A DNA stretch of 64,000 nucleotides from NCBI RefSeq assembly GCF_910592395.1, contig NC_088322.1:15123431-15187430 (forward strand), given 5' to 3'. The translations under genes were made by a program, and so were the position numbers. Source of the stretch: Lineus longissimus (Eukaryota > Nemertea > Pilidiophora > Heteronemertea > Lineidae). Under the pieces are notes generated by a model. It ran no database searches, was not told the DNA's origin, and was given only the letters and a program-made list of their open reading frames with translations. Shown one piece after another: positions 41,336-53,433 of this stretch (position 1 is its first letter; each line of letters begins with the position of its first letter).

Positions 41336-42313
41336 ACCCTTCGTTGGTTACGTAAGAGTAAATGCCAGTCGATTTACGCTTCTCGGGGGCACAAGGTGTT
41401 AAGTAAGACTGGGAAGACCAAGACTATGCTGGTTGGTTTGCACGTGACACTAGTGAGATTCGGGCGAGTAGGAACTACGTAACTGTATGCATTACTTGGG
41501 CGCAACACCAATTTCTTTCACCTTTTCTATCCTGTTGATTTCAGAGGTGTTTTCCCCAATCTCTACACTACCAATTTTTTGCAAGAATGTCATGACGGGA
41601 AAGGTGCATTGACTGCGCTGCAGTCTTTTTAAGCTGACCACCGCTGTGTAATGCTCCAAATATTAATGTAATTCATTGCTCCATTCGACTTCGTGTGAAA
41701 GAAGTACAAAACATCAGTCAATTTTAGAACAGATGGAAAAAAGTGTCTCCCTGTAGTCGTATATAGTTTTGATAAATATAGCAGGCGGTAATACTACACA
41801 CCATAACAAGTTGGTTCTATTTATTGGTTCTATGTATATGTTGGCAGAGGATGTCTAACTGAATGTCTAATGCTGGCAAGAGTGAAGGTTAACAGATTGA
41901 GGGAAAAAGCGCAGAACAAAAGATCTTCCATGTTGCGAGGCAGGATAGTCTTATTGAGAAGGCACCATTTTCAGTCCCTGTTTTTCAACACAGTTATCTA
42001 TGATTTTTACTTAAATACGATTTCACTTAAGATATGCCCGATGGAGATTGAAATATTCAGTAGGTATGCTTAGTACTTGGGCAAATCAAATCACTTTCAC
42101 ATAATGTCGAACCTTGGTTCTCCCATAACTATGGATATGGTATTCGGGACTAATAAGAGCACTAAATTTTACGCAGGAGTGCATCTAAATGTGTCTGTCA
42201 TCAAAACATGTTGTGACTTCTGTTGTTGATACTCTGTTTCTCAATATTATAAAGCTACAGGCTTGTATCGTTTCTATGTAACTGGTACCAAAGCAAGGAA
42301 GGAACAAGTCAAC
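41336..42313. other. spacer between GPCR 2 and GPCR 3, copy B
   Basis: Counterpart of the rest of 8803-9782 with small indels. Non-coding. Confidence 0.45.
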
Positions 42314-43375
42314 ATGGTGTACAGCAATGGCACGTCCATAGCATTCACTGTGTCTGCACCTTTTCAGGGGACACTTTCTGAGACTCACGTCCCATCTTCA
42401 GCTTTGGTGTTGGAGATCTATAATCTTATTCTAGGGTACGTTATACCAAGCATTTTGCTTATTGGGATAATGGGCAACAGCCTCTCTCTTGTTATCTTCA
42501 TCAGGACGAGGAAACGCGCCGATGCAGCAGTCCAGTACCTCAGCACCCTTGCAATCTCTGACACGGGGTTTATTGTGACCCTTGGAGTGGCGTTTTGGAT
42601 GGCAGATGGGCTGGCTTACGTCACTAACGGTGCCGTATCGTATAACTTATTAACATATTCAAATGCAACATGCAAGCTGATTGGCTTTGCAAGACACGTG
42701 TTAGAAACTGCATCTGCATGGGCTATTGTTGCTTTCACCCTTGAAAGGGTTTACATCGTGTGGTTCCCTTTGAGGCGGGCAGACATAACTGCAAGAAAGC
42801 GAACATTTATGATAATCGCAATTTGGGTCATGTCTATTTGTCTGAGTGTCCATCGTTTGTTTCTAAATCACGTCTTCAAGGAGTCAGCCTTGACAACATG
42901 CTACTACAACACGCCTTTCAGCATCACGTTTTGGATCGGTGTTTTCGACGTGACCGTACATAATTATATGCCATGCTGCTTCATTGTCATTGCCAATATT
43001 CTCATTCTCTTTGGAATTCGACGAGCGAAGATGTCTTTAGGTTTGAAATCTTCGAGAAAGGAAAATATTAATGGTCGTTTGGTTGTGTCATTGCTGTTAG
43101 TCTCAACCCTTTACGTCATATTCATGACTCCCGTCAGCGTGTCTGGCACGAACTATCTCTACTACCTTAAAACAGCAAATGTTGTTGATCCAAAATATCG
43201 TGAAACCCTTTACTTCATCCTCATTTTCCTTGATCAGTACAGTTTGTTGAATTATTGCACTAATTTCATCGTTTATGGTTGCACATTACCTTTTTACCGG
43301 AAGGAAGTGTACGATTTGCTCTCACTGCGCATGCATTCGCAGTCGCCCGGTTTCTTAGGGAGTCCCGATGCGTGA
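42314..43375 (+). CDS. single-exon class A GPCR 3 (copy B)
   Basis: Counterpart of 9783-10844, also 353 residues. Two residues differ: Thr to Met in TM4 (IWVxSICLS) and Met to Ile in TM6 (LYVxFMTP). All class A key positions, the NGT glycosylation site and the short tail are kept. A 6 bp difference just upstream of the ATG shows that the TTG-started extension is probably not translated. Confidence 0.9.
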   Translation: MVYSNGTSIAFTVSAPFQGTLSETHVPSSALVLEIYNLILGYVIPSILLIGIMGNSLSLVIFIRTRKRADAAVQYLSTLAISDTGFIVTLGVAFWMADGLAYVTNGAVSYNLLTYSNATCKLIGFARHVLETASAWAIVAFTLERVYIVWFPLRRADITARKRTFMIIAIWVMSICLSVHRLFLNHVFKESALTTCYYNTPFSITFWIGVFDVTVHNYMPCCFIVIANILILFGIRRAKMSLGLKSSRKENINGRLVVSLLLVSTLYVIFMTPVSVSGTNYLYYLKTANVVDPKYRETLYFILIFLDQYSLLNYCTNFIVYGCTLPFYRKEVYDLLSLRMHSQSPGFLGSPDA

Positions 43376-44164
43376 GAGACCCCTTCTCGTAAGGACAGTA
43401 ATGCAGTTGTGCAGTAGAGAAGAAAGTTCACCCCCATTAAAAACATTTTAAGCAATAACATCATGCTGCAGACTGTAAATCTTGGATGAATGAACCTCGT
43501 GATTTTAATGCTAACTACAATGCCTGTTCCTCCAGAGGTGGCTCAAAATAACTTAGGGCTGCAATCATGGTAGTGGATGTCAAAGAAACATTTTGTTTTC
43601 TCGATTTATCAGGATCTATTTTAGAACAAATCATTCAACTTTGAGCAAAAATAGCATATATACCATAAATAGAGACCGTCGTATAGCGTGCTGCAGAAGG
43701 CAATGTCAAGGTGTATTCGATATACAAAGCATCGGTCATGTAGGTCTTGAAGTTTCGCTGAAGAGCGAAGGATTTTTGTCAAAATTATCAGTCATTTTCA
43801 GTACATCTGCCTCTTGACTTACTTAATGAGGAGTCCGTGTTCATTCTGATTGCGAGACATATGTGCGAGGCTGGCACATGTTCAAATCACGTCCAATTCT
43901 CCTGCTGATGGTAACTAAACCTCAATGGCTACGAGTTGATTCTGCAACCTGGCTTAGATTTCTCGAATTTCGGAAAGGCCTCCGCAGATTTGATGATGGA
44001 ATCAACGAGAATGTTATAAATTGCTTAACATTCGAATCACACTATGGATAAAGGTGCAAGAATATCTTAAATGTCTGAACATATCAAGCCCGCGACTAAT
44101 GTCCTGCGGAAAAACATGTAGTATTTAGTATTTAACGCGGCTTTAATTGCGAACATCAGCAGAA
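43376..44164. other. spacer between GPCR 3 and GPCR 4, copy B
   Basis: Counterpart of 10845-11633, non-coding, no additional element. Confidence 0.45.
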
Positions 44165-45229
44165 ATGATGACGACAATTGGCCTATTTAACCTTGGCACG
44201 GAAGTTGGAAGTAGTTCTGTCTCGTCGTTCTATCTCGTCGGGGCCATCTACAATTCTATTGTGGGCTACATCATCCCTGTGATTCTTCTTATTGGTATCA
44301 TGGGGAATACCCTCTCCCTTGTAATCTTCATCAGGACCAGGAAACGCGCCGATGCAGCAGTCCAGTACCTCAGCACCCTTGCAGTCTCCGACACAGGGTT
44401 TATCATTACACTTGGAGCTGCATATTGGTTGAAAGACGGTCTTGCGTACGTCACAGATGGCGCCATTTCCTTCGATTTGTTAACATACTCAACTGCAATA
44501 TGCAAACTGATAGGCTTCGCACGGCACGCGTTGGAATTTGCGTCCGCATGGGTCATTGTTGCTTTCACCATGGAAAGGGTTTACATCGTGTGGTACCCTT
44601 TAAGGCGGGCAGACATAACAACAAGAAAGCGAACTTTTATAATAATCGCAATTTGGGTCATGTCTGCCTGTCTGAGTATCCATCGATTGGTTCTAAATCA
44701 CATTGAGACAAATCGCTCGGCATCCAGCTGCTATTACAACACACCAACGGCTGTGACTTTTATAATCCTTATTTTTGACATAATTGTTTTTAGCTATCTT
44801 CCTTGTTTATTCATACTCATTGCCAACATTCTTATTCTCTTTGGGATTCGAAAAGCGAAGGCAAAGATGATGTCACAAGTCCTAACCTCGAAAAACGAAC
44901 ACCAGGATGGGCGTTTGGTTATATCTTTGTTGTTAGTCTCGACGCTTTACATAGTGTTTATGACGCCCGTCAACGTGTGCGCTACGCACTACTTTTACTA
45001 CCTTAAGTCAACAAGAATTTTAGATGCAAGCTATCGTGAAATGCTCTTCTACATTCTAACCTTTCTTGATCAGTACAGTTTGCTTAATTATTGTTCCAAT
45101 TTTATTATTTACGGCTGCACTTTACCATTCTACCGGAAGGAAGTATATAGTATTTTGTCACTTGGCATGCGTGCTGTTGGTTATCATGGTAGCGATGTGT
45201 CGATGCCACGGGGTACCCGTCATGCGTAA
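44165..45229 (+). CDS. single-exon class A GPCR 4 (copy B)
   Basis: Counterpart of 11634-12698, 354 residues, open throughout. Amino-acid changes are Ile to Val and Thr to Ile in TM2, Thr to Ile before the TM3 Cys, Ala to Val and Leu to Met in TM3, Ala to Thr and Val to Phe at the start of TM4, Leu to Arg in loop 2 and Gln to Pro in the tail. The Leu to Met change lies directly before ERV. About four changes are silent. Function unknown, presumably as for copy A. Confidence 0.9.
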   Translation: MMTTIGLFNLGTEVGSSSVSSFYLVGAIYNSIVGYIIPVILLIGIMGNTLSLVIFIRTRKRADAAVQYLSTLAVSDTGFIITLGAAYWLKDGLAYVTDGAISFDLLTYSTAICKLIGFARHALEFASAWVIVAFTMERVYIVWYPLRRADITTRKRTFIIIAIWVMSACLSIHRLVLNHIETNRSASSCYYNTPTAVTFIILIFDIIVFSYLPCLFILIANILILFGIRKAKAKMMSQVLTSKNEHQDGRLVISLLLVSTLYIVFMTPVNVCATHYFYYLKSTRILDASYREMLFYILTFLDQYSLLNYCSNFIIYGCTLPFYRKEVYSILSLGMRAVGYHGSDVSMPRGTRHA

Positions 45230-47227
45230 TGGGGTCGTACTGTATATAAAGCTTGGCTAGTAGGCGAACTATCCTGCGGTTCAGAGGCAGAATCGATTCA
45301 TTGATATTCAGAGTCATTGACGTTATTCTGAAATTGGTCGGTATACAAATTGGGTTACTTGAGCATGGTTTAGCATGAGGTTATTTACAGTCAGCTTCCA
45401 AATTAGACTAGGCTATGGGGCCTGGCTATCTTTCTTGTCAGTATGCAGATTACAAGAATTTAGGACCCAGTGATTAATCCACATTAACAGTACCGGTTGG
45501 CGATTAAAGGCTCCAACAAATCGAACCCACAGTCGATCACTACGCCAGTACTATCCGATACATTTTCATCATACCTCCACACTGCATGGACCTGTGCACG
45601 ATACTAGCTAGCGTCTGCGTAGAAGTAAAGATAAAACCGGCAACTTCAAATATGCACATCTTACGCCATGTCTTATTCAGGTGTCAAGGCACTACGCACC
45701 CATGGCAGCTCACAGTATGTAAGTTAGAGAAAACAAAGATTATTAACTGAATACCAGTAAACATCATTGCACTATAGAATAACACCGCATCACCGCCAGG
45801 TTTAGCAGGGCGATATTGTCTCGCATAGAATATTATTCTCCGGGGTGAAATGGGTGATGAAAACTGTACAGTTACTCTGAAGTTATGTCTCTGAGGCCTG
45901 AGTGTACACAGCAGCACTCTGAGCCAAACCGTGGTGGCTTTGTTAGGTTTACCAAGATCGTTACCACCAAAGTATCAGCAAGATCGTTTCCACTGATTTG
46001 GAGAATGATCGAATACTGAAAAAAGAACGACTTGAGCTCGTGAAACATCTAGGAAGAGCAACCATGCTATGCTGAGGAAGTTACTGTCAAGCTTCAATGC
46101 ATGTGACTGTTTCGCTGGTCTTCTCTGATTTTTTGCTCGGCAAGAGTAAAAAACACCACCAGTTTACAGTGGCCTGGGATTCGCGTAACCAAGATGAAAC
46201 ACGACCATACTGTCCAAGCATGCATGTTCGCCTCGCCCAGTCACTTTCAGTTGTTTCGTAATAAGAAGATGAGAAACAACAAAACTGAAATTTTGTTCGG
46301 AAAAAGTAGCGACAAAACTCGCCATCCATGCATGGGAACCATCGATATGGGAGAGTTTTCGCCTGTATTGGCGGGTATTCAAATACGATGGCTCAGGCGT
46401 CACGGCAATTGGCCCTTGGTGAAGAAACGATTGCCAGCAGAGCCAAACGTTAACAGACTGTCAGTATATGTACTTTCGACATGATGTAGGCCCGTGACTC
46501 TTACGTTCTACCATCACGGATGCGCGACAGTAAACTTTCCTGGGACGAACTATCAAATTCACTACCGGCTAGACTGTGAATAAGTGTATTACAGATAAAG
46601 CATGTGGGAATGATGGTGATCTATAATGACATGATAGAAAGTTCCTGAGAAAAGGGAATTCATTTCCAGGTCGAAATCCAGACAAGATTCACGTACTTGT
46701 TGAGTCTTTCCTAGAATCTTGTAAGATTCGTAGTTAATCTTTATATAACCTGACTTTATTATCGACGATTAAGGCCATCGGCACCTAAAAACAATACAAA
46801 CTGATACAGCATATGTGCATTATAAGAATCCTACAAGAACCTTGTTACGAATGTACGTGCACATGTTCACGAAACTGAATTATATCTTAACTAAGACTCT
46901 TACCACGTAACATCTGAAAGGGATTTTCAAACTAAGTGGTAAGCTTCTTGGTCAGCGACAGGTTGGGCTGCCTCATATAATGTAGTGCTCAATGCATACC
47001 AGACCTGAGAAAACTGGCCGCTCACCGGTCTTGAACTCTGGACGAGAGGGGTACGGATAAGGATAAAAAAGTCACGATAACAACCGCCATATATATTCAT
47101 TCGCAACGTTTGCAACAGCCTCATATGACTATCCAAGTATTGGTCGGCAATATTGGTTACCAGATTTACCGACTCATTACTCTGAGGTCATAACAAAAAC
47201 ATGGCTGAGTCCTCCTACGGCAACCAT
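45230..47227. other. intergenic region between GPCR 4 and GPCR 5, copy B
   Basis: Counterpart of 12699-15024, shorter by about 370 bp near 45775 and longer by a small imperfect repeat near 45955-45985. Non-coding. The ORFs seen in copy A do not keep their frames here. Confidence 0.5.
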
Positions 47228-48268
47228 TCAACGCAAGCGCAATGACAGCATACTATAAACTTCCTTCCGGTAGAAAGGTAAAGTGCAGCCATAAACGATG
47301 AAATTAGTGCAATAGTTCAATAAACTGAACTGATCGAAAAATATCAGGACGTAATAGAGAAGTTCGTAATGGTTGGCATCTATGATTTCGGTAGTTTTTA
47401 AATAGTAGAAGTAGTAAGTGCCGGACACGGAGACGGGGGTCATGAAGACTATGTAGAGTGTGGAGACCAATAGCAAAGATATAATCAAGCGTCTGTCTTG
47501 GTTGTTCTTCCTCGAACTCACAACTTTTGAACGCATCGTTGCCATCTTTGCCCGTCGTATTCCGAAGAGGATGAGAATATTTGCAATAAATAAACAGCAA
47601 CACGGGACATAGTTATAGACGGTGATGTCGTACATGAGTATTGAAAACGTGATCGCAATCGGAGTTATGTATGAACAATGCGAGATCGAAGCCTCTGTGT
47701 AAACACTATAGAAATACACTCGATGGATACTAAAACAAACAGACAAGATCCAAATAGCGATTATGGTAAATGCTCGCTTTCTTGCGGTTATATCCGCTCG
47801 TTTTAAAGGACACCACACAATGTAAAGTCGTTCCAGAGTGAAAGCAACTATTGCCCACGCTGATGAAATTTCCCAAATATGTCTCAAACATCCCAATATT
47901 TTGCACGAACCAGTCGAATATGTAAGTATATTGAATGAGTAGGCACCATTTGTGACGTAGGCAAGGCCATATGAGACCCAGTAAGATATTGCTATGGCGA
48001 TAACATTCCCTGTGTCGGAGATTGCAAGGGTACAGAGGTACTGGACTGCTGCATCGGCGCGTTTTCTGGTCCTGATGAAGATTACCAGGGAGAGAGTGTT
48101 CCCCATGATCCCTATGAGCAGAACCCCGGGGAAGACGTAGCCCTGAATAAACTGGTAGATCTCCACCACGAGAGCTGACGACGTGAGGTCACTTCCCGAA
48201 ACACTCATGTCAAGTTTAGCTACTGACGTCGTCATTGCTTTAGTGGCATTTCCAATGTATATTATCAT
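47228..48268 (-). CDS. single-exon class A GPCR 5 (copy B)
   Basis: Counterpart of 15025-16065, 346 residues from the first ATG. Only two amino-acid changes (Val to Ile near the start and Val to Phe in TM4) and very few base changes in over a kilobase. The flanks are also very similar, so this segment was either copied recently between the two units or is under strong constraint. Motifs as in copy A. Confidence 0.9.
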   Translation of the reverse strand: MIIYIGNATKAMTTSVAKLDMSVSGSDLTSSALVVEIYQFIQGYVFPGVLLIGIMGNTLSLVIFIRTRKRADAAVQYLCTLAISDTGNVIAIAISYWVSYGLAYVTNGAYSFNILTYSTGSCKILGCLRHIWEISSAWAIVAFTLERLYIVWCPLKRADITARKRAFTIIAIWILSVCFSIHRVYFYSVYTEASISHCSYITPIAITFSILMYDITVYNYVPCCCLFIANILILFGIRRAKMATMRSKVVSSRKNNQDRRLIISLLLVSTLYIVFMTPVSVSGTYYFYYLKTTEIIDANHYELLYYVLIFFDQFSLLNYCTNFIVYGCTLPFYRKEVYSMLSLRLR

Positions 48269-51153
48269 GACTACTGATGTGCCTGTCCGGACTGTTGGCA
48301 GGGTAGAATTCCTCCAAGACGACACTTTGTTTATTGGAAGCCCACAGCCCGATTCGTGGCATCCAATGACTGATAAAATGACTATTCTGTCGTTGAGCGC
48401 AGTTTCGAAGCAGTTTCGTCTGGTTCCAGAGTCACTAAGTGCTGGTGATCGTTACTTTGATTGCGAAGAGCGAGCACCTGCACCCAAATAATATAGAGCC
48501 TACTTTCCGACCATTCTCCGACCGTGCTTGCTTCAGCTCTCCATACTCACTATATCTTGTAGCACGGCCAATGGCGATGGCATATTATCCATCCCAGCTT
48601 TGGCGTGATGATCAACTCACTCTATTCCTTATCCTCATTGGCTGGCCAAAGAATCCTCTTCCATATGAACAGCTTCCGATTTGTCATCGATACAGTACTG
48701 GAGATATACAAATATAGAGTCGGGGTGCGTTGATTGGTTTGAAAAACAGGAATAATCTCTACGAATAATTTTGATGCTTGCCCCCGAGGGTTGGCCTGAT
48801 CGTGTACCTACTACCTTGTTGTACTTCATGTTGTGAGTGATGTCTGGACCGTCCCTCAAGGTTTATTTTCAGTGCATTCCAATAAATCAGGGTCGTGTTC
48901 AAGACAAATTTTGTCATTAACACCGAGCTAATTTAAACTGGCGTCATTCCTTTCAGATAACTCCTTAGACTCAACGCCTCGTTAAGTTAACGCCAGCGTA
49001 AGTGACAACAATTGGGCGTGATTGCAGAATCCCTGACAAATGCTTCAACGAGAGGTTTTGGTTAGGATTCCATACAATCGTTTGGTAGTGATGGCGTTTG
49101 TCAGGGATTCTGCAATTGAGCCAAAACTTGTCTAACCCCTGGTACCATTCGATTCCGCAGCTGAACGTCGGTGTTCGAAAATTCGAATATCTTTGCATTG
49201 GCTTTGAAAAACAACGAATTATTTGTAAGATCACAGAACAGTACCTTCCACAGTATGTTGTTTCGTGTCCACTGCTCCGTCTTTATCAATCTTCTTCTGG
49301 TGACCCTCGGCGACTGATCCAATCAGAGTGCATGTTTCTCGTCTGAATATTATCATCAATTGAGATAAAGCAACCAGGCTGCATCGGGAAAAATGAACTT
49401 TTGGCTGTAGCTAGCAAATCTGACTCTATTGATAGAGTAACCTTTGTAGCAAATTTATATATAAAGCAAACTCTCTTTATGGAGTCGGCCGTTTATATTA
49501 TCGGTTCTGAAATAGAACTTGGTGAAAAAGTTCGTAATCCATTAAAGCTGTGGGGAGAAATGTACACTCATGTTGTCGTGGTTAGCACTGTCTAGTTGAA
49601 CCCTTTAATTTCAGCACTTCCTCTCAGCTGAAAACTAGACTTTGGATGCCTTCACTTGCGAGTAACACACGAGAGTGTTTCGTGGGGACTTTTCAGAAAC
49701 TCCATAAACAACTTTTACATGTATATGGCATCAAATGACGATTTAGCAGCATAAAAAGTATCTTGTGCTAGCGCTGTATATAGCTAGAAGGGACAGGTAA
49801 ATTAGTATGGGCCAAGGCATGGTCATCTTTTTTGTTGTCGTTCTATGGCGTACTTGGTGAAGTCAACAAGCATGCTGCTTTGCCACGAGCGCCGAAGTTA
49901 TGCAGTGCAGTGCATGGTTGTCTATGTATCCAGGTTATGGTCAGCATTCGAATTCGGCCAGACGTAATCATGCATGTTCGATTCAGGCATAAAAAGTGGA
50001 TTAACGAAAACCTTTGATTTAGGAAACTGCAGTATCTTTATTGTGGATTCCTTTCACTTCTCCGTGACGATATTCCCGTCATGAAATTTATCACGGGCTA
50101 TCATAGAATCGATGATAGGAGATCCGATGGACAACATGGTTTGTTTTAATCATCATAGATATTTTCTTACGCAGTCATAGAGTTTTGGACGGATACTCTC
50201 CCTGTTGAATAGTGCAGACCCGTTTTAAATTTCCCGGCAGCAGTGATAGAGGTACGTCTTGTCACATTCGTCGTTTGTATTGATTTACCGAGGAGCACAA
50301 AGAAGGTTGGGTGCCAACATTTTCTACTTCCTTAAGTGCTGTTAACTGCTGGTAAGTGAATTTGATTAGTTTGATTGGGGAAGACATAGGTCATCAAAGG
50401 GTGGAGAGCAAAGAGAGTCAGTTTCGGGTACCGCGAGCTTTTTAGCCGAGGGCGGTCTCTTCATACAGAAGAGCTTTATAAATCGCATTCCATTCCAACA
50501 GTGACAGTCCGGTTTTCGTCATTGCCTTTTTGTTGTACATGTTTGTGATGGATGTGAGGATTTACATTTTTTATAACCATCCATTAATCATCTGATTAGT
50601 TTTGTGTTTTGAACCATTGCACCACATCGTTTCGCCACTTTTGACCATCTCTTGCACACTTTGTATCAAAAAAATAAATATACCACTTTCATTTCAAAAC
50701 CTATGTATGCATGCTGTACATAGTTTTAAAAACATATAGTTATAATCTTTCAAAACCATGTCATGCCATCCCGTGTGTAGAAAAGCTTCTATTCGTTTCT
50801 ACGCATGATATTCGTGAACAGTCAAATCACACAAAACCTGCTGTTATCATTCTCTCAAGTGGGTTATCTTGCATTTGAAAACCTTTTTTGATTGAAAACG
50901 TCTATTTTTAGTGTCTTGTCAAGTGACTGCATTTCCAGCTCGCTCGATTTCGATGTAAATGCAAATGCCATTATATGTAAATGCGCATGTGCGGTGGACA
51001 CATTAAAGAGAAGTCTTACTGGCAATATCGATGTAGTGTGTGTGTGTGGAGAGGGGGCTGTCGGGACGACCAAACAGAATGTTTTTTTAACAATAGCATT
51101 TTCATAATGGTCGCTTACTGTACACAATGTTTTCTACTACAGGCGATAATTTA
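48269..51153. other. region between GPCR 5 and the PB1-like gene, copy B
   Basis: Contains the intact target site CTCTTTATGGAGTCGG at 49473-49489, where copy A has the retroelement, and the single CTAT near 50790, where copy A has the MITE. The donor CTG|GTAAGT of the presumed untranslated exon lies near 50350. No ORF is supported. Confidence 0.5.
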
Positions 51154-53433
51154 ATGGCGTCGCTTAACTCCACACTTGATGTTGTCTACGAAGGACGCAG
51201 AAAGAAACAGTTATTGAAGAGCGAGAGATTTGTAGCCTTCAAAGATGATATCAGGAGGAGTTTCGGAATCATAGGACAATTTCATTTAGTTGCCTACAAG
51301 AACAATGGCCTAGATTATGACATCCAAGACGACAATGATGTTGCAACATTGCTGACAGGTGACTCCCGCCTGCTGGGGATAGTAGCTTATCAAGGGGTGA
51401 GTAAAGGGTATACTGTAAACCGCCAAATTTGCGGTTTACAGGGATGATAAGTAACATTTAGTCAGTAATTGAGGACAAATAGATCTGAATTGTTTAGAAA
51501 GACATATTTTACAACCTGGAAACGTTCTTAAGTTTCCCAATCCAGGATACAGAAGTTAAGTAGGCGTGGTTTTGAAACAAAGTTGAAATAGTGCAGGTTG
51601 GAATCGGTGGATTGGTTGGGCCACGCGTTCTCGTGGCGTATAATTTGGATGTCCGTTGATGTTTGTGAGAAATTGACAGTGCTCTTTTCGCATAACAAAT
51701 GTGGCTAATGGACATAAGTTGGGACTGCATTGGCATGATTGTTGGACTGTCCTACATGTGATGCATGTAATTAAGTCCGGTATGTAATTAAGTTTTGAAC
51801 AATTATTTATTGTTCGATCGCTTTTGCAGGGACCCTGCACCATTTGGCTTGGAAGAGAGGAGCACTCCATCACTCGGGTTCCTGCAGCCAACACCCACCT
51901 AATGCGTCTAGCAAGGGAAGTAGTTTTACCAGACTTCAAAAAGACCGAGTTTGTTGAGAATCTCCGCAAACTTTTAAATTCCATCAAGTTGGCGAAGTAC
52001 CGGCTATATGTTACTAATACCGGACTTTCGACTGATCTAAGCAACATGGTAAGTGATGACTTGAAACCAGCATTAGGCCGTTGTAGAGAAACATTCCAAA
52101 CTGTGGTTGAAAAGAACAGAATCGTATTGGATAAGATTACTGTAGTGATCACCCACCTGCGTGATGGGCTTGAAGAGTTTGTGGAACCCCATCTGAGGGA
52201 TATCGCCACCCATGCTGCTATGATGGAAGAGGAGTCTGGAGAAAGGGTGAAAGAACTGGAAAATGTGGAGGGAAAGGTGCGTGAGATACTGAGAAGGGTC
52301 CAGGAAGTAATCGGTGGTGGCGAGGAGATTGTCCGCTATCTCGAAGAGACCGTATGCGCCATCAGGAAGGTGCAGTCTGTCATGTCTGACATGAAAAGCT
52401 TCTGGTCAAATGTCAAGGCAGCCATCTGCAGTCTCAGCAGCAGCACGTTTTTGGCTGATATAAAGGAATCGGTAGGAACTGCAGAAGGACAAACTGATGA
52501 GGAAACCCACAAGAGGTCTGCTCGCCACATGTGGAGAACGAAGGCCTTTAAGCTCACTGGGATAGCCTTCATTTCGAAGTAGGTACCTGTTAGCATAAGC
52601 GCGAACATTGGCCTCTATAACCAGGAATCGATCCGGGAAGCGATCTGCAGAATTGGGTAGCATGCAGTGGTCGTTTTGACTAACATTGCGACGAAAGTGC
52701 TCGTTATTCTAGTATAAGCTACCTTCGTAGATGCATACCACTTGTAACATCACATGTAATAGCATCGTGAAATCTGCTAATACCCTGTCCGGGTGTTCAT
52801 TTAAGAGTCTTTTCAGAGTCGCATTTATGAGCCAACTGTTGAGAATCGTACACGAAATTGGTAATTAAGTGATTCCTGTTGAGATTCTTATAAGAGAATC
52901 TCGCTTGGATTTCCGTTAAAATTATTTTAAGATAACAGGTTTTATGCCTGTTAAGATTCTTAACTGACTGTTATTCCTTTATGATTCCTGTGCCTGCGAT
53001 TTTTGCTTGGATTTTCATTGAGATTATAGTTTGGTTTCCCGTTATGATTTTTCTGCAATTTTTTTTCAGGCATGCAGCGATCCGCGACATATGCTTGGAC
53101 TGCCAAGACCCCATGAGAACATTTCAAAGAGACCTGGTGGAGTTTCTGGAAGAGAATATTCCAGATAGTGGAGCCGCTCAGCAGAAATACCAAGATATGA
53201 TAAGGGTAGTGGAAAATCCGGCGAGGGAGGAAAATGTCGACAATGATGAAACAATTGCTGAAGTTCGGGAGGTATTGGGCCTGCCTTATGACAACACGGT
53301 GATGCGAATGACCCAAGCCAGGCATGAAAGCGGTTATGCTGACCTCCGCTTCTCAAGCGAAGCAGACCTTGAAGAAAATGAGAATGCACTCGACGAAATT
53401 TTTCCCTTTTTGACACTACAACAAATCGAGTAA
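51154..53433 (+). CDS. fast-evolving PB1-like / helical protein, copy B
   Basis: Coding exons 51154-51396, 51830-52578 and 53070-53433, with the same splice sites and phases as copy A, give 451 residues. The first coding exon has 15 base changes in 14 codons (for example K24E, E49K, G53L, D61N, R75G), the middle exon 5, and the last about 22, plus an exact in-frame 27 bp deletion in the acidic stretch and loss of the old stop, which adds three residues. Every one of these changes alters the protein. The introns between them are much more alike. Many changes add or remove charge on the presumed PB1 surface, where such domains bind partners. It is not a decaying pseudogene, since frame, splice sites and the middle exon are preserved. 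Confidence 0.7.
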